Source: Atrina japonica (taxonomy: Eukaryota; Mollusca; Bivalvia; Pterioida; Pinnidae). Taken from it: DNA of 64,000 bases. Below, one piece after another: positions 12,448 through 24,395 of this stretch (positions within the stretch are counted from its first letter, which is position 1; the number at the start of each line of letters is the position of its first letter). The notes beneath the pieces were generated by a model. It was not told where the DNA came from and did no database searches. It saw only the letters and a list, made by a program, of their open reading frames with translations. The translations under genes were made by a program, and so were the position numbers. The DNA lies in the NCBI GenBank assembly GCA_030159075.1, contig BROG01000041.1, positions 558,001 to 622,000 of the forward strand, given 5' to 3'.

Positions 12448-12946
12448 GTCCCTGCTATAGGGGCATACAGAATGCCTGGAGAGAAAATATTAAATATTTC
12501 AGTAGTTCCCTGCCATGACATGTGAACAAACCCTTACTGCAATGTCAGGAGAGAAAATGTTACTTTAGTAACTTGATTGTCCCTGCCATGACATGTGAAC
12601 AAACCCTTACTGCAATGTCATGAGAGAAAAATGTTACTTAGTAACTTGATTGTCCCTGCCATGACATGTGAACAAACCCTTAATGCATTGCATTGATAGA
12701 AAGTTTGATTGTCCCTTCCAGAATATGTGAGTGAACCCTTACTGCAATGCCAGAAGAGAAAATGTTGCTTCAGTTACTTGATTGTCCCTGTTGTGACATG
12801 TGAACGAACCCTAACTACAACATCAGGAGAGAAAATGTTATTTCAGTAGTTTGGCTGTCCCTGCCATGACATATGTATGGACCCTTACTGCAATGCATTA
12901 ATAGAAAATGTTATTTCAGAAGTTTGATTGTCCCTGCCATGACATG
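12448..12946. repeat. 73-base tandem array
   Basis: About seven units beginning GTCCCTGCCATGACATGTGA, continuing ACAAACCCTTACTGCAATG and AGAGAAAATGTTACTT. The block GTCCCTG recurs at 12579, 12652, 12711, 12784, 12857 and 12930, giving spacings of 73, 59, 73, 73 and 73; the 59-base unit carries a deletion. The outer units are the most diverged, typical of an ageing array. No coding frame is maintained. Confidence 0.92.
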
Positions 12947-13122
12947 CTAAGGCACAAGTCAGTATTTGTGACACTTCACTTACATATGATGATATTTCTT
13001 TATCGGTGACAAGTTCATGATGGGACATAGACTAATGCTCAAACAAACAAATCAAAGGTATTTACATTTTTATTGCAAGTAATTGATTTTTATGACTCCT
13101 ATATCATAGACCTTTCATTGTG

Positions 13123-13496
13123 CAGTAGAACCTATCTTGGTAGACCACTCTCAGGAAAAATCACCTGTCTCGAGAGACCACTTTCCAAAATTCATGCAGT
13201 CACTCAATAGTTTAACTCATTGACCCCTGTAGCCACATTTGGACTCATCCATTTCAAAGAATGGTAAAGTCCAATGTCAGAATTCAGGACTGAATAACTT
13301 AAATAAAAATTTCAAAATGATTTTCCATTCAGTATCAACTTCTTCACCCTTGGATTTTGGAAATAGACTTTACAGTTTCTGATTTTGGATGTTTCTAAAT
13401 GTAACCACAGGGGCTGATGAGTTAAGTAAAACTTCCATTGAGACCCCCATTCTTTTCAGTAGGAGATATGCTGGTCTTTCTAGATAGGTTTCACTG
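13123..13496 (+). repeat. MITE-like element, group B, interrupted by a group C element
   Basis: The left end CAGTAGAACCTATCTTGG and the right end CTAGATAGGTTTCACTG (followed by TA) are inverted repeats of each other, and both inner flanks carry the group B GACCAC / TGGTCTT motif. Removing the group C element at 13216-13421 leaves about 168 bases, close to the 146-179 bases of other group B copies. This supports an intact group B element later split by insertion. Confidence 0.75.
13216..13421 (+). repeat. Long MITE-like element, group C, with TTAA flanks
   Basis: The left arm CTCATTGACCCCTGTAGCC plus ACATTTGGAC and the right arm AAATGTAACCACAGGGG plus CTGATGAG are inverted copies. TTAA lies directly outside both ends (13212-13215 and 13422-13425), consistent with a TTAA target site, as used by piggyBac-type transposases. 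The interior of about 150 bases is non-coding. TTAA is itself palindromic, so it may instead be part of the inverted repeat. Related copies are at 15328, 31234 and the short forms at 3946, 23304 and 49319. Confidence 0.78.
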
Positions 13497-13499
13497 TAG

Positions 13500-15327
13500 A
13501 ATCCTAGAGTTTCATTTTGAATTTTCTCAATTATCCTAATCAACATGAAGCGAATAGGCAATAAAAGAAAATTGGTAATTTCTGTAAAATATAGTAGCAC
13601 CTGCTAAATGGAAAAATATGTAACTGGCTCCAGATCGTTGAGGTTTTAGTGAATTTTGAAGTTTCTCTAACTAATCCAAGATTTATAGCTGCAGTAATGA
13701 TTTCTTGAATTTGCACTATTTGAATTCCAGCCATAATTTGGGTTTAACTGATGAGGCTTGTACATATTGGTAATGTCAACTATTACATTATCGTTCACTG
13801 TCATCAGGCGACTTGTCACAGCACCGATGATGGACCCCAGATTTGTGAAATATGTATTTGGTATCAGAGAGCAGCACACAAACTGGGCCAGAAATATGGG
13901 AACTCTTGTCTTGAAAAAAAAAATGTGTTAATCATAGTTTCAATCCAGTTGAAAATAAAATGATGGATTTGAAGTTTACATTGAAATTTACAGACAGCCA
14001 CAAGCTCACAGGAAACTCTAATTACTTGTTCTATTTTTTATATATATATATATTTTAGTTGGAAGAGTTTGTTTAAGGATGTTCTTCGATGATCACCATT
14101 GCTTGTCTAGGCTTCATTCTCAGTTTATGAAAGACAAGACAGATAGGTATTAAAAGAAAACAGCAACGATGTCTTAGTATTAACTTACCACAAAGGGCCA
14201 TTGGTTTTAGCATTAGAGCTAGAATTGTAATTCTAACATGCTAGCTGTTTACTGCTATCTTTTTGTGCATCCACAGTACACACTTCTTTCCTCGAGTTTG
14301 TTTATGTTTATATAAATTATATGGCATTGGCTGCTAAATCTTTCAAAATAATATTCTGGTATATTTCCCCATTGTTTCTTTGAAATAAAAAAAATAATAC
14401 AGTGGCTTTCTTTCTTTTGCGTTGCCAACAATATAGGAAAATGTCACCATCATTATCCAAGAATCTTGGATGAGGGATGCTGTTGATGTTACAGCCGGGG
14501 ACTGATAGGGAATCATATTTTATATGATATTCTGTCAGTTTTGTCTGCCATAAAATTGACAACAAACCTACTGTGGATTCTTGTGCACAACAAAGTTTTT
14601 ATAGTAGTACTTTAAAAAGTTATTTGATAGACAAGCCAGATCCTAACAGGGCCATATTGCTATATGATACCCTGAATGCCAAATGGCACGCGAAAAAATA
14701 AGAATTTTAAGGCACCAGATTTAAGTGGTAAAAACAAGTCAGTTTGAAAATCAATTGAAATTTTAATTGATCTGATGTAACTGTAATGAACTTCTTTTCA
14801 GTTTTGTTCTCTACTCTTCAGGGATATTAAAGAGAGATGAGAACTCCATTTTACTGTTAGCTATATCTATATGCTTATTTCTGTGTGTTTGTCCTCAGAT
14901 AACCCCTTGACCATTTGTTCAATGATCTTTCATGTTTCTATATTTATTTTGTTAATTTGATCTGTGATATGTCTGTAGTAAGGTTCTGAAATGTTTGTGA
15001 ATCTATTTATCAATTTGAAAAGTGAAAATCACTATCTGTGTTGTATCAAGAAAACTTGGAATACAAAAATAGAATTGTATCACATTGTAACATAATGCAT
15101 GGAACAGAAGCTGTTTTTTCTCTTCATACTGACATGAGTTATCTCCCATCAGTGTAACTCTTTAATCCATTGATTGTTATCTTGGGAGGAGAAGAAAGTT
15201 GTCCAATATACACAATAAGGTTGTTTCATTTTCATCGACTGCTTTGCTGGCCTCCTAAAACACCTGTATAAGTCGGTTAGTTGAGTTGCTCAGGACTGGC
15301 TGATAGAGATCCATTGCCATCTGTCAG
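13500..15327. other. AT-rich intron, nothing recognised
   Basis: Contains a short (TA)n near 14039-14053. Reverse-strand frames at about 13540-13879 and 14317-14565 have no recognisable domain and no supporting splice pattern. Confidence 0.45.
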
Positions 15328-15535
15328 CTCATCAACCCCAGAAATCACGTTTGGACCTGTCCATTTCAAAGAATGATTAAGTCCACTGTCAGAATTAGGG
15401 GGTTTATGATTTAGAATAAAACTTTAATAAACTTTAAAACTCCAATATGAGCATGTTCACTTTAGACATATGGCAGTAGACAATACTATTTATCATTGTA
15501 GTGAGTCTATTAGTGTGATCACAGGGGTTGATTAG
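15328..15535 (+). repeat. Long MITE-like element, group C, source of an adjoining array
   Basis: Begins CTCATCAACCCCAGAAATC, then ACGTTTGGACCTGTCCATTT, CAAAGAATGATTAAGTCC, and ends GTGTGATCACAGGGGTTGAT, matching the copy at 13216-13421 in block order and length (208 versus 206 bases). Its right terminal repeat is continuous with the 48-base tandem array that follows; every unit of that array repeats this terminus. Confidence 0.75.
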
Positions 15536-16022
15536 TTATACTATTTACTGGTGAGTCTAAGTGTGATCACAGGGGTTGATTAGTTATACTATTTACTGGT
15601 GAGTCTAAGTGTGATCACAGGGGTTGATTAGTTATATTATTTACTGGTGAGTCTAAGTGTGATCACAGGGGTTGATTAGTTATACTATTTACTGGTGAGT
15701 CTAAGTGTGATCTATTTACTGGTGAGTCTAAGTGTGGCCACAGGGGTTGATTAGTTATACTATTTACTGGTGAGTCTAAGTGTGATCACAGGGGTTGATT
15801 AGTTATACTATTTACTGGTGAGTCTAAGTGTGATCACAGGGGTTGATTAGTTATACTATTTACTGGTGAGTCTAAGTGTGATCTATTTACTGGTGAGTCT
15901 AAGTGTGGCCACAGGGGTTGATTAGTTATACTATTTACTGGTGAGTCTAAGTGTGATCACAGGGGTTGATAAGTTATACTATTTACTGGTGAGTCTAAAT
16001 GTGGCCACAGGGGTTGATTAGG
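15490..16022 (+). repeat. 48-base tandem array built on a MITE terminus
   Basis: Units of 48 bases reading GGTGAGTCTAAGTGTGATCA, CAGGGGTTGATTAGTTATAC, TATTTACT. The CAGGGGTTGAT part is the right inverted repeat of the group C element that starts at 15328. A shortened unit of 27 bases, followed by a variant unit with GTGGCCACAGG in place of GTGATCACAGG, occurs twice, 171 bases apart (near 15707 and 15878), so a block of three full units plus the short unit was duplicated. The array ends where the sequence becomes unique at about 16023. Confidence 0.92.
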
Positions 16023-16108
16023 TAAGTAATACATCATGCCATGTGTGTTCAGTGTGTCACACAGATTCACTTCAAATTCAGTATGTAGGATAAGGGTAAC
16101 AGTAGATT

Positions 16109-16200
16109 TGAATTTCAGAACCCCGTGGGGGAGGGGGAAGGGCACTTAGATTTGGACAAGGACTCGGGTGAGCAATATAGCCATATTAACGTCTTGTTTT
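16109..16200 (+). repeat. Possible dispersed repeat, copy 1
   Basis: GAATTTCAGAACCCCGTGGG, then TTAGATTTGGACAAGGACTC, then GTCTTGTTTT shares its block order with the stretch at 20657-20743 (GAATTTCAAGACCCTAGG, then AGATTGGACAGGTATTC, then AGCCTTGTTT). Similarity is moderate and element boundaries are not clear. Confidence 0.35.
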
Positions 16201-18387
16201 CTACTCAGTATTTCAGATTATAAATTGAAAATAAATGACTAAATGAAAAGAAACATATTCATTCTTTTGTATATAGATCTGCTTGAAATGCTCCAGATAG
16301 CACACATCACAACAATCTGAAACAAATCTTTCCATAAACACATTCACTGCAGCGGACTGCCGATAATTAGGAGAAAGTTCATAACAAATTAGACCATAAT
16401 CAGAAAAATGGTCGATTTGTAGTCAAATTCACATCTGCATCAGATAAATGTTTGAGCACACTCAATGCCAATACATTAAAGTCAAAATGTAAAATCACAT
16501 AGCTGATGAAATTACAGAAAATTGCTTGATTTTATCAAAATTGTGGAGCATATAAAAATTTGTGTGTGACAGTTACAATTTGTAAATTGTCATTCATTGT
16601 TGGCGCTAAGCTGATTTTAGCCGATGTTACATCATGTTTGTAAACTGGTTATCTGCTACATTTCATGTTCTGATACAGAAAAAAAAATGCTATAGAATTA
16701 ACAGTTGCTGTAGTCACTCGTGTTTCTATATATATTTTACATTAGATATATATAATGTGATACGACATGTAGAGAACTGTTTGGTATCATGTTATGTTAG
16801 ATCTAACATTGTAAAATATTTCACCATCTCGTACAAAAGAAAGAGAAGAAAAACAAAAAACAGAGATAATGTTAATAGTTATCATTTAAAAGTACACCAT
16901 GGGTATCTTGTGGAAATATACATGGAGATAGAAGTACAAGTTGATGTTTATCTAACACTGAAAATAGCACAGGTTTGACACAGCACAGGAAATAGCACGG
17001 AAATCGTACAGCACTTAAAGAGAGCGTATGAATATCACACGGTTTCCATTGAAATTTTCATTAAGTGGTCCAGTTGTCTCCCCTTAATAATAATGACCAT
17101 CATTTGGAAATTGCAGGGATGTCATTGATTTTTTTATTTTTTTTAGAGTAAAATATGTTTCCTTTATGTATTATTTCTGATAATTCTGACATAATGTACG
17201 TAGGCAGGTAAAATTATGTCACAGTCTGTAGTAATATTTCATAACTTCATTCACTGACTCTTACTGACAACCAATGAAGAATCTATCTTGCATCCACAAC
17301 GACCCGACTTATTTTTATTAAGGGGTCATTTGCTATTTTATTGTGCCATTGATGCAGGATTTGTGCACCAGGGGAAACGCATGAATCATTTACAATGTTA
17401 CATAGAGTCAAGTAAGAACTGTCGATAAGCATCGATAATTTAAAAAAAAAAAAAAACCTGCAGCGGACAGGTGCACTTTTCATATTATGCCATAATCTGT
17501 ATGGTTGTGGCCAGTTAAAGGAAACCCTAGTTACAGAATAAAATGGAGAGGATTGACCATGAATTGTCCAACTAAACTGGCAAACTTTCCTAAATATATA
17601 TGTAATTGGCTTTATGGTCAATCAAGACTTTAAACCCTAACTTTTGACCATTTCAATAATACTAGAAACCAAAATAGATCAGTCTTTTAAGGCAATATAA
17701 AAGGCTGTATCATTTAGAGGATTGAAAGTGTTAAGTGTGATAATCCATCCACTCAGACACAGCATTTGTACTTTGATTAGCTTTATGACAGATGGCGTTC
17801 CTATGAAGGTGGAAGTGTTAAGTGGGTACAACTGTATAAACATGTAAAATGAACTTCTCGTCAGTCATAGAACAATTAGAATACATAATTGGCAAAATCA
17901 TTATCTGCGTGGTGCTAACAGAGCCATTGTTAAAACTGGAAAACCTTTACAAGAGAGAGAGAGAGAGAGAGAGAGATGGATGATGGGACATAGAGGCAGA
18001 CAGATAGAGTCAGAGAATGAGAGACAGATATAGAGTGAAACAGAAAGAGAGGGAGATAAAGCTTAAGAGAATAACAAAATATTGGTGTATGATTACTAAA
18101 CTGAAGCCTACAATTTGATGAACATATTTACTCATTTGTACATATAGTCTTCTAGTATGTGCATGACATTGATTAAATCATCCACTCTGTAAATTGAGGG
18201 GTATATATTGGATGATAACATGATGTTTGTTGGCTGTGACTAATGTTTGGAGTAAGTACAATGTTCATATTACCCAAGGGAATAAGGGAGACAACCTAAT
18301 GGAAACATCATTATTGACTAATGTGCTTCATTTTAGCCATATATAATTTGATTTTGTTGGCCATACTCCACATTTATTCACTAAATT
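16201..18387. other. AT-rich intron with a short (GA)n run
   Basis: The only organised sequence is a purine run (GA)n near 17954-17974. The + strand frame at 16634-16978 and the - strand frame at 17283-17621 (112-114 codons) are AT-rich in composition, lack domain features and look like chance open frames. Confidence 0.45.
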
Positions 18388-18449
18388 GGGGGGGGGGGGG
18401 GGGGGGGGGTGGGGGGGTGGGGGGGGGGGGGGGGGGGGGGGTGGGGGGG
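18388..18449 (+). repeat. G-rich tract (about 62 bases)
   Basis: Nearly pure G from 18388 to 18449, broken only by a few T residues. Such a tract can form G-quadruplexes on the + strand and is also a typical site of sequencing error, so its exact length should not be trusted. The Gly-rich open frames across it are artefacts. Confidence 0.95.
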
Positions 18450-20022
18450 ACCATGACATCATTTTTTGCAAAACAGAAAAAAGGTCACTCAGAATTGTTT
18501 ACCACTACCTACAATATATTTTCTGTTTTATGACCATCAACCTTCCGCAAGTAAACTGGCAAACTTTCTCGCACTTCAGAAATAAATATTATGGCAAAAT
18601 ATAGATATCAAAAATAAAAACAAGATTAAAAAGAAATACTTATAAAAAATAAATAAACAGCCATGTAGAGAAAAATAAATAAACAGCCATGTTGAGAGAG
18701 TGATGTACATATATCCATTTGCATCATGTGTTGTCTAAATAAAGCCCTGTAGAAACATGTAATTTACATATTATTGTACATGTAATTATGTTGATTGTTC
18801 CATTTAATTAATCTTTTGGATTTCTGGTAAAATACAAAAATACTCCAAACAAAGTGTAAATCTGGGGTTAAAAGTACCATCTTTAAGTTTACTCACAGGC
18901 CATACCAGTTTGTTATATTGGCTTCCATTTCACAGCAGGAAGTTCAGAAACCTATTTGTCTTGACTGCTTCCAAATGGTAATTTTTTCTTCACATGGAAT
19001 CATTATATATTATGATTTATTTATGGTAGAACTCCCAGGCTGATACATTAGGGTAATAAATAAAGTCCCTGATGATTACTCATGTGTTCCCCTTGATACA
19101 GCGAAGATCTTGACACTGTTCCCATGATAAGCGTCATATTAGCATTTTGTTTGAACAAGCGTTGGGTGTATTTACACATCTAATATTAATATTGTGTAAT
19201 AATCAGCTGACTGCTCGGATATGTAAATGATTTATCCAATTGACACAAACACAAAGAAGATTTAACAGATTTCTGTGTGACTACATAGAAATTAATCTTT
19301 TACTTTGCAATCATAAATACAATAATTTTATATTTTATTCATAAATGAAAAAAGTGCCTATTGGGTTTCATTGAATGATTAATTCACTTTAAATCTTCCG
19401 AAAAGTGTCAATATAAACCATTACGTAATTTCATAGTAATTGTCAACTTTTTGAGCGATGCCGTGTACGGTGTAAAGACAGAAATGTGTTGCTTTAGCCT
19501 AATGCGAATTACTTTTTTTTATGTAATGTATAGGATACAATGCCAATTGATTTTTTTTTTCATCGTGCAATTCATCTTCAGATTCTGTCATTAGGTTTAT
19601 ATTTACACATGTATATAAATCATAAATACAGTGTGTCAAATATTTATCATTTTAGAGTGTGAAATGTAATTTTAAAGATTAAAAAAAAATTGACATATTT
19701 TATAGGATAATTTATAAATCTTATTGTTATCATATAAATCTATAGATATTATTTATACCCATTATTCACATCAAGAAAACATATTTTCATAGCAATGTTA
19801 TTTAAGGCCATACCAATTTTATTTTTTTATGCTTAGCACCCATGTGCACTTTGGTTTAAGACTTATATGTGTAAAAAAAAACACACACAATGGGTAATCC
19901 GGGAATACATATTGTTCCTTATAAAATATGGAATGAAAGTATTTTACTTTTGAAATTGGTCTGATGCAGACATAGAGTTCAGATAAAATAAAGCTAATAT
20001 AGATCTACCATCAAAATGTTTA
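18450..20022. other. AT-rich intron, nothing recognised
   Basis: A short direct duplication of AAATAAACAGCCATGT occurs around 18650-18690. Otherwise no array, inverted-repeat element or exon was seen. Confidence 0.45.
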
Positions 20023-20209
20023 AGTACTCTAGCATACTTAGGATACTGTAGTGTACTTAGGGTACTCTAGCATACTTAGGGTACTGTAGTGTACTTAGGG
20101 TACTCTAGCATACTTAGGGTACTGTAGTGTACTTAGGGTACTCTAGCATACTTAGGGTACTGTAGTGTACTTAGGGTACTCTAGCATACTTAGGGTACTG
20201 TAGTGTATT
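20023..20209 (+). repeat. Dimeric tandem array, 19/38 bases
   Basis: Almost five copies of a 38-base unit made of two related 19-mers, TACTCTAGCATACTTAGGG and TACTGTAGTGTACTTAGGG, in strict alternation. The 38-base copies are nearly identical while the two 19-mers differ at several positions, so the dimer formed first and then amplified. Confidence 0.95.
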
Positions 20210-20403
20210 CTGATTAGTAGGAACCGTTTACTCAACTCCATAACCTGATGGCATTTATTTCTATTAAATGATTATAATTGTAATTGAAGAGTCTTGTATT
20301 TTTGTTCAGGTTGTGTTTGTGTGTTTTTAGGTAGCTAGGTTTTGAATTCAGGGTGGACGTTTAACATAGAAAAAACTTGGAATGGCCTAACCTATCAACA
20401 GCA

Positions 20404-20405
<2 letters not shown>

Positions 20406-20451
<46 letters not shown>
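20406..20451. repeat. (TA)n microsatellite
   Basis: About 46 bases of alternating AT, followed by unique AT-rich sequence. Confidence 0.95.
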
Positions 20452-20455
<4 letters not shown>

Positions 20456-20656
20456 CTATGAATCTCATTATCTCAAAATTCATCAGACTGCCCTTATTAA
20501 GATAAAGATATCAGAATTCGAGATAACCAAAATTTCAATGAACATATTTTTCTATCAATAAAAATCAGGACGTCCATTCAGCTTTGACATATACAGAATT
20601 TCGACCTATCAGATTTCAACATAACGATTTATTCAGGCAAGGGTGGCCCAAATCCT

Positions 20657-20743
20657 GAATTTCAAGACCCTAGGTTAGGAAGAGGGGATCTGTAGATTGG
20701 ACAGGTATTCAGGTGACATGAAAGGGACTTTAAGCCTTGTTTA
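20657..20743 (+). repeat. Possible dispersed repeat, copy 2
   Basis: Resembles the stretch at 16109-16200 in block order (GAATTTCA-GACCC, AGAT-TGGACA, CTTGTTT). The preceding 200 bases (TCTCATTATCTCAAAATTC, then GAATTCGAGATAACC) also look repeat-like, but no clear termini are seen. Confidence 0.35.
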
Positions 20744-21931
20744 TCTTAACATCACCTCAGCCACAAAGTTTTGAACCATATATAAGCAAAAACATATATT
20801 TGACCATTAATGAAACATGATTTATTACCTCCAAGGTCATTGATCTTGTTGCTAAAAATAGCTACATAAAGCCACATGGATCATAATGAAATGCTTATAA
20901 TCTTTTCTCAGTTTGTAATTTTATAATTCTATACAGATCTTCTAATATTTTACATTAGCAATATTCAGCATAACATCCATAATTTTATTGTATATAGGTT
21001 AATGTACTGTATAGTTTATTGGCAATAAAATGATTCGAAACCCAGTAGTTGTAGCTCTTTTATTAAATGTTGTTAAAGCAACTGAAGCCGAGTCTTTCCA
21101 ATATATTCTTAGCCCTCAGACATATATATGACTGTCTGAAAGGACAATAATATATATATAAAAAAACTTGTTTTTTACTCGGCAAAGTCCTAGTTGAATG
21201 GCGCCTATTCCAAATGTATAAATATTTGCATAGTGATAAATAGATCGGAACAGATACCTAATTTAACACGAGATAAGGCAATGAAATCGGATGTACATTA
21301 AATTCAATCGAAACAATTGTTTTGTCCCAAAAAGTATAAATATTTTTTGGGATTGTTTAGATCCTTCAGCAAGTTTTAGACATGACTTTTGATGTATTCA
21401 GATGATATGTGCTGGTGTGTTCCTCGACTTGAAGGTAGAAAGTAAATCATTCCTTTATCAATTAGACTCATTCATTTTCCACATATTTTTGCATGGCAAT
21501 GTGGGTGTTCCAAACTAAATTTATCAAAATATTCAATCATTGAAAATCAAGAATTTCAATCAAAGAAATATCTAGCAGAAGTTAATTTCCATCTGGATTC
21601 TGATAAAGACCAGGAAATGAAAAACATTTTTGATAGATAATAAGCTATATAATGTTGGACATCATTTTGTGTTAACTTACATGTGTGCAACAGTTCTACG
21701 ATAGTTCCTAATGGAAGTAATAGAAATTCTAACAATTTAGGTTAAAACTGAAAATTTATCACACATGTCATCTGCAATTAATGTAAGTACATCAAGGTTG
21801 GAAATTAGACTCCATGTTTATAATATACATTAGGTGAATCAGGGGAGATAACTCTAATTTGGCATATCTATTGCCACCTGTGGTTCATTTTGACACACCA
21901 AGGGTGATAAATCTAACATATGATATTTGAT

Positions 21932-22180
21932 TTGATTTTGAAAAGTGTTTTACGCCACACTCAACAATTTTGTCAGTTATATGGTGGCGACCAAATTTAA
22001 TGGTGGAGGAGAGAACTTAGGTTACCTGGGAAGAGACAGATGATCTTCTGCAAGTACTGGCAAACTTTCTAACAAAAATCAGCATAAGTTCCAACGGGGC
22101 TTGAACCTGCACTGACTAGAAGTGAGAGACTCCATGGTTCAAAATGTGATGCTGTAACCACTTGTCCATGAAGGCCTCAG
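21932..22180 (-). mobile_element. tRNA-derived SINE with target-site duplication
   Basis: Read on the - strand it starts CTGAGGCCTTCATGGACAAG, GTGGTTACAGCATC (A-box region), then GTGCAGGTTCAAGCCCCG (B box GGTTCAAGCCC), and ends with the tail CGCCACCATATAACTG, then GAGTGTGGCGTAAAACAC and an AT-rich end. It aligns throughout with the SINE at 44491-44753. It is bracketed by direct repeats CATATGATATT(T)GAT at 21917-21931 and CATATGATATTGATA at 22181-22195, the hallmark of LINE-mediated insertion. SINEs carry no protein; they are transcribed by RNA polymerase III and mobilised by a partner LINE, which is not present here. Confidence 0.88.
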
Positions 22181-22746
22181 CATATGATATTGATAGAACC
22201 ATGGGGGTATTTTGCCTTCTGTATTTGAACTTATCAGCTCCAGAAGTTCTTGTTTCCCTGACGCTGATGTGCCAATTAACCATTGAGTGGTCACAAAAAG
22301 AGCATTATTCCCTTATCATATTCTTTCATTTTTGTAATTTTTTTTTCGTTTTGAGAGACCACCTCACTAATCAGACCACTTTGAGTCAGTTAGGTGCCCT
22401 TGATAATACCGGTAAGATTCCCTTGTACTTTAATTTTATTGAGATCATGTTCTAGTTCAACTGAATTTCGTCATTCAGCAATTTGATTTTGATATATAGA
22501 TTTAACATCTTACATAATATTATTCAATAGTTAAGTTTCTTCCATAGCATTTTGTTATCAAACTTGAAAGAACTTAAGTGTAACATTTACTAATATTAGG
22601 CGGTAAATGAATCATAATATTGAGATAAACTCCGATAATTCCCTAAAATCACAAAACAAAAACCATCAAACATGGCTACTTTATATCTCCGTGACAAAGA
22701 TCAAATATGTTGTAAGAACGATCCTCTAACATTCGAATTTTTGGTA

Positions 22747-22924
22747 CAATGGAACCTGTCAATACAGATCACCTCATCTGCCACTGAAATGTGGTCTCAC
22801 GAGACAGGTGGTCTCTCAAAAGGGGTTTTATTTACAGGATCATTTAGCCTAGTGGTTTTCAGAATGTGGTCTCAAAAGACAGGTGCTCTTTTATGAGAGT
22901 TGTCTTTCAAGACAGGTTCCACTG
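22747..22924 (+). repeat. MITE-like element, group B
   Basis: Terminal inverted repeats CAATGGAACCTGTCAAT and TTCAAGACAGGTTCCACTG, with TA directly outside each end (22745-22746 and 22925-22926). The interior contains two further inverted GTGGTCTCACGAGACAGGTG-like blocks, so much of the 178-base element can fold on itself. Non-coding. The TA target and the CAGT-type end suggest mobilisation by a Tc1/mariner or pogo-like transposase; this is inference. Confidence 0.8.
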
Positions 22925-23071
22925 TATTACCTATCTAATCATACGACAGTTTCATTAAGTTCAGTGTAAATGATAAATCTGAACAATCAGCTCATAGGTA
23001 ACCCTACAAAGAAAAGATGGAAGTTACAAAAACTCCCGCCATCAGGTGACATGGTTAATTGTAAACATATA

Positions 23072-23217
23072 CAGTGGGACCTTACTATTAAGACCACCAA
23101 ACTGACTTACTCAAAGTGATAGGAATAGCAAGGTCTATTAAATGTTTTCTAAGAAAATTTTGTGAGACAATATTCATGGTCTGAAATGTGCGGTGGTCTT
23201 TAGGTGAGAATCCTCTG
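23072..23217 (+). repeat. MITE-like element, group B (diverged)
   Basis: The left end CAGTGGGACCTTACTATTAA and right end TTTAGGTGAGAATCCTCTG, both flanked by TA, pair imperfectly. The interior carries AAGACCACC and GGTGGTCTT as an inverted pair. 146 bases, non-coding, about 150 bases downstream of another group B copy. Confidence 0.65.
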
Positions 23218-23303
23218 TATTGCTGAACAGGATATACTGATGCAGACTTTCACTTAAACACTTTAAACAGACTTACTATATTTAAGTCTTTTTCTGATAT
23301 ATT

Positions 23304-23389
23304 GGGTCATTCACATCTAAAGACACATTTGGACTGATCTAAGTCATTGATTTACAGAAGAGTTCATTGTTTTTCAGGGGTTGATGAGA
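23304..23389 (+). repeat. Short MITE-like element, group C
   Basis: Reads GGTCATTCACATCTAAAGAC, ACATTTGGACTGATCT, AAGTCATTGATTTACAGAAG, AGTTCATTG and ends TTCAGGGGTTGATGAGA. It closely matches 49319-49401. At about 86 bases this is the deleted form of the 206-208 base copies at 13216 and 15328. Confidence 0.75.
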
Positions 23390-24364
23390 TAAAATCAGCA
23401 TTCAAATCAGGCTTTTTAAAAGTTATTATGATTTTCTGTATTTTTTTTATGTTCTACCAAGAACCTTTCACTTACATAGAAATCAATCTATTGGCAAAGT
23501 ATACACAATGGTTATTTAAAGAGCCAATATTTTTTATTTAAAGCTCGGTCACAACAGGCCATACTCCTATTCTATGGATTATGTATGACAAAAAACGCCA
23601 AGAAACACACAGACCTTGCACAGCCTTCTTGCAGAATTTTGAGCATGCAGACTTTCTGTAAGCACATACAATGGATGTTGAGTATATCTAACAAACTCTA
23701 AGCATATGTCATTGTTACTCCCAACGTCGAACTGACTGCTACTTTTTTCTGCCACCATGACCTCTACAACTCTCGCCTAATTCCAAAAATGCAAAAGATA
23801 CACGATTTAAAAACCTGTGCAACTTGTTGGGACTAAGGCTTAAAGATATCTTTTATACAACCAATACTTTCATTGTAAAAATAGACCATAAATGAAGGAT
23901 TCAGTGGATTTTTTCTTTCAGTTTTCAGTGATTATTTTTAAATCTTTTTTTATGATTTTTACCCCTATATATTATATCCTGTATGTCCCCATACCTAAAG
24001 TGCTTAAGCATTGGTTACTTTTTGATTACTTTCAGAAAGACATACCCTAAAAATTCTCCTTGGGAAGAGTGGGGGGGATGAACAGGGCTTATTTATGGCT
24101 TAAGGTCTAAACATTTAGTTATGCCCCATACTTGCCAAGTCTCCTCCCTATTTTTTATGTAAAATTTTGATAATTTTTTCAAGAAATATGCATATCCCCC
24201 CCCCCATAAATTTTTTTTAATTTCCTATTAATTCTTACTAAGATTTATAGTCTCCCCCGTGAGATTGAAACCCCCCCCCTGAAAATTTTCCAAGGTTCGC
24301 AAGTCTAACACTAACCCTGTACCTTAAATTTAACCAGGGACCTTTAGCTTGTATGGCAAGCAGT

Positions 24365-24395
<31 letters not shown>

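Noticed and set aside
17283..17621. 112-codon - strand frame
   Set aside because: No recognisable domain, runs through a poly-A/T stretch; likely chance.
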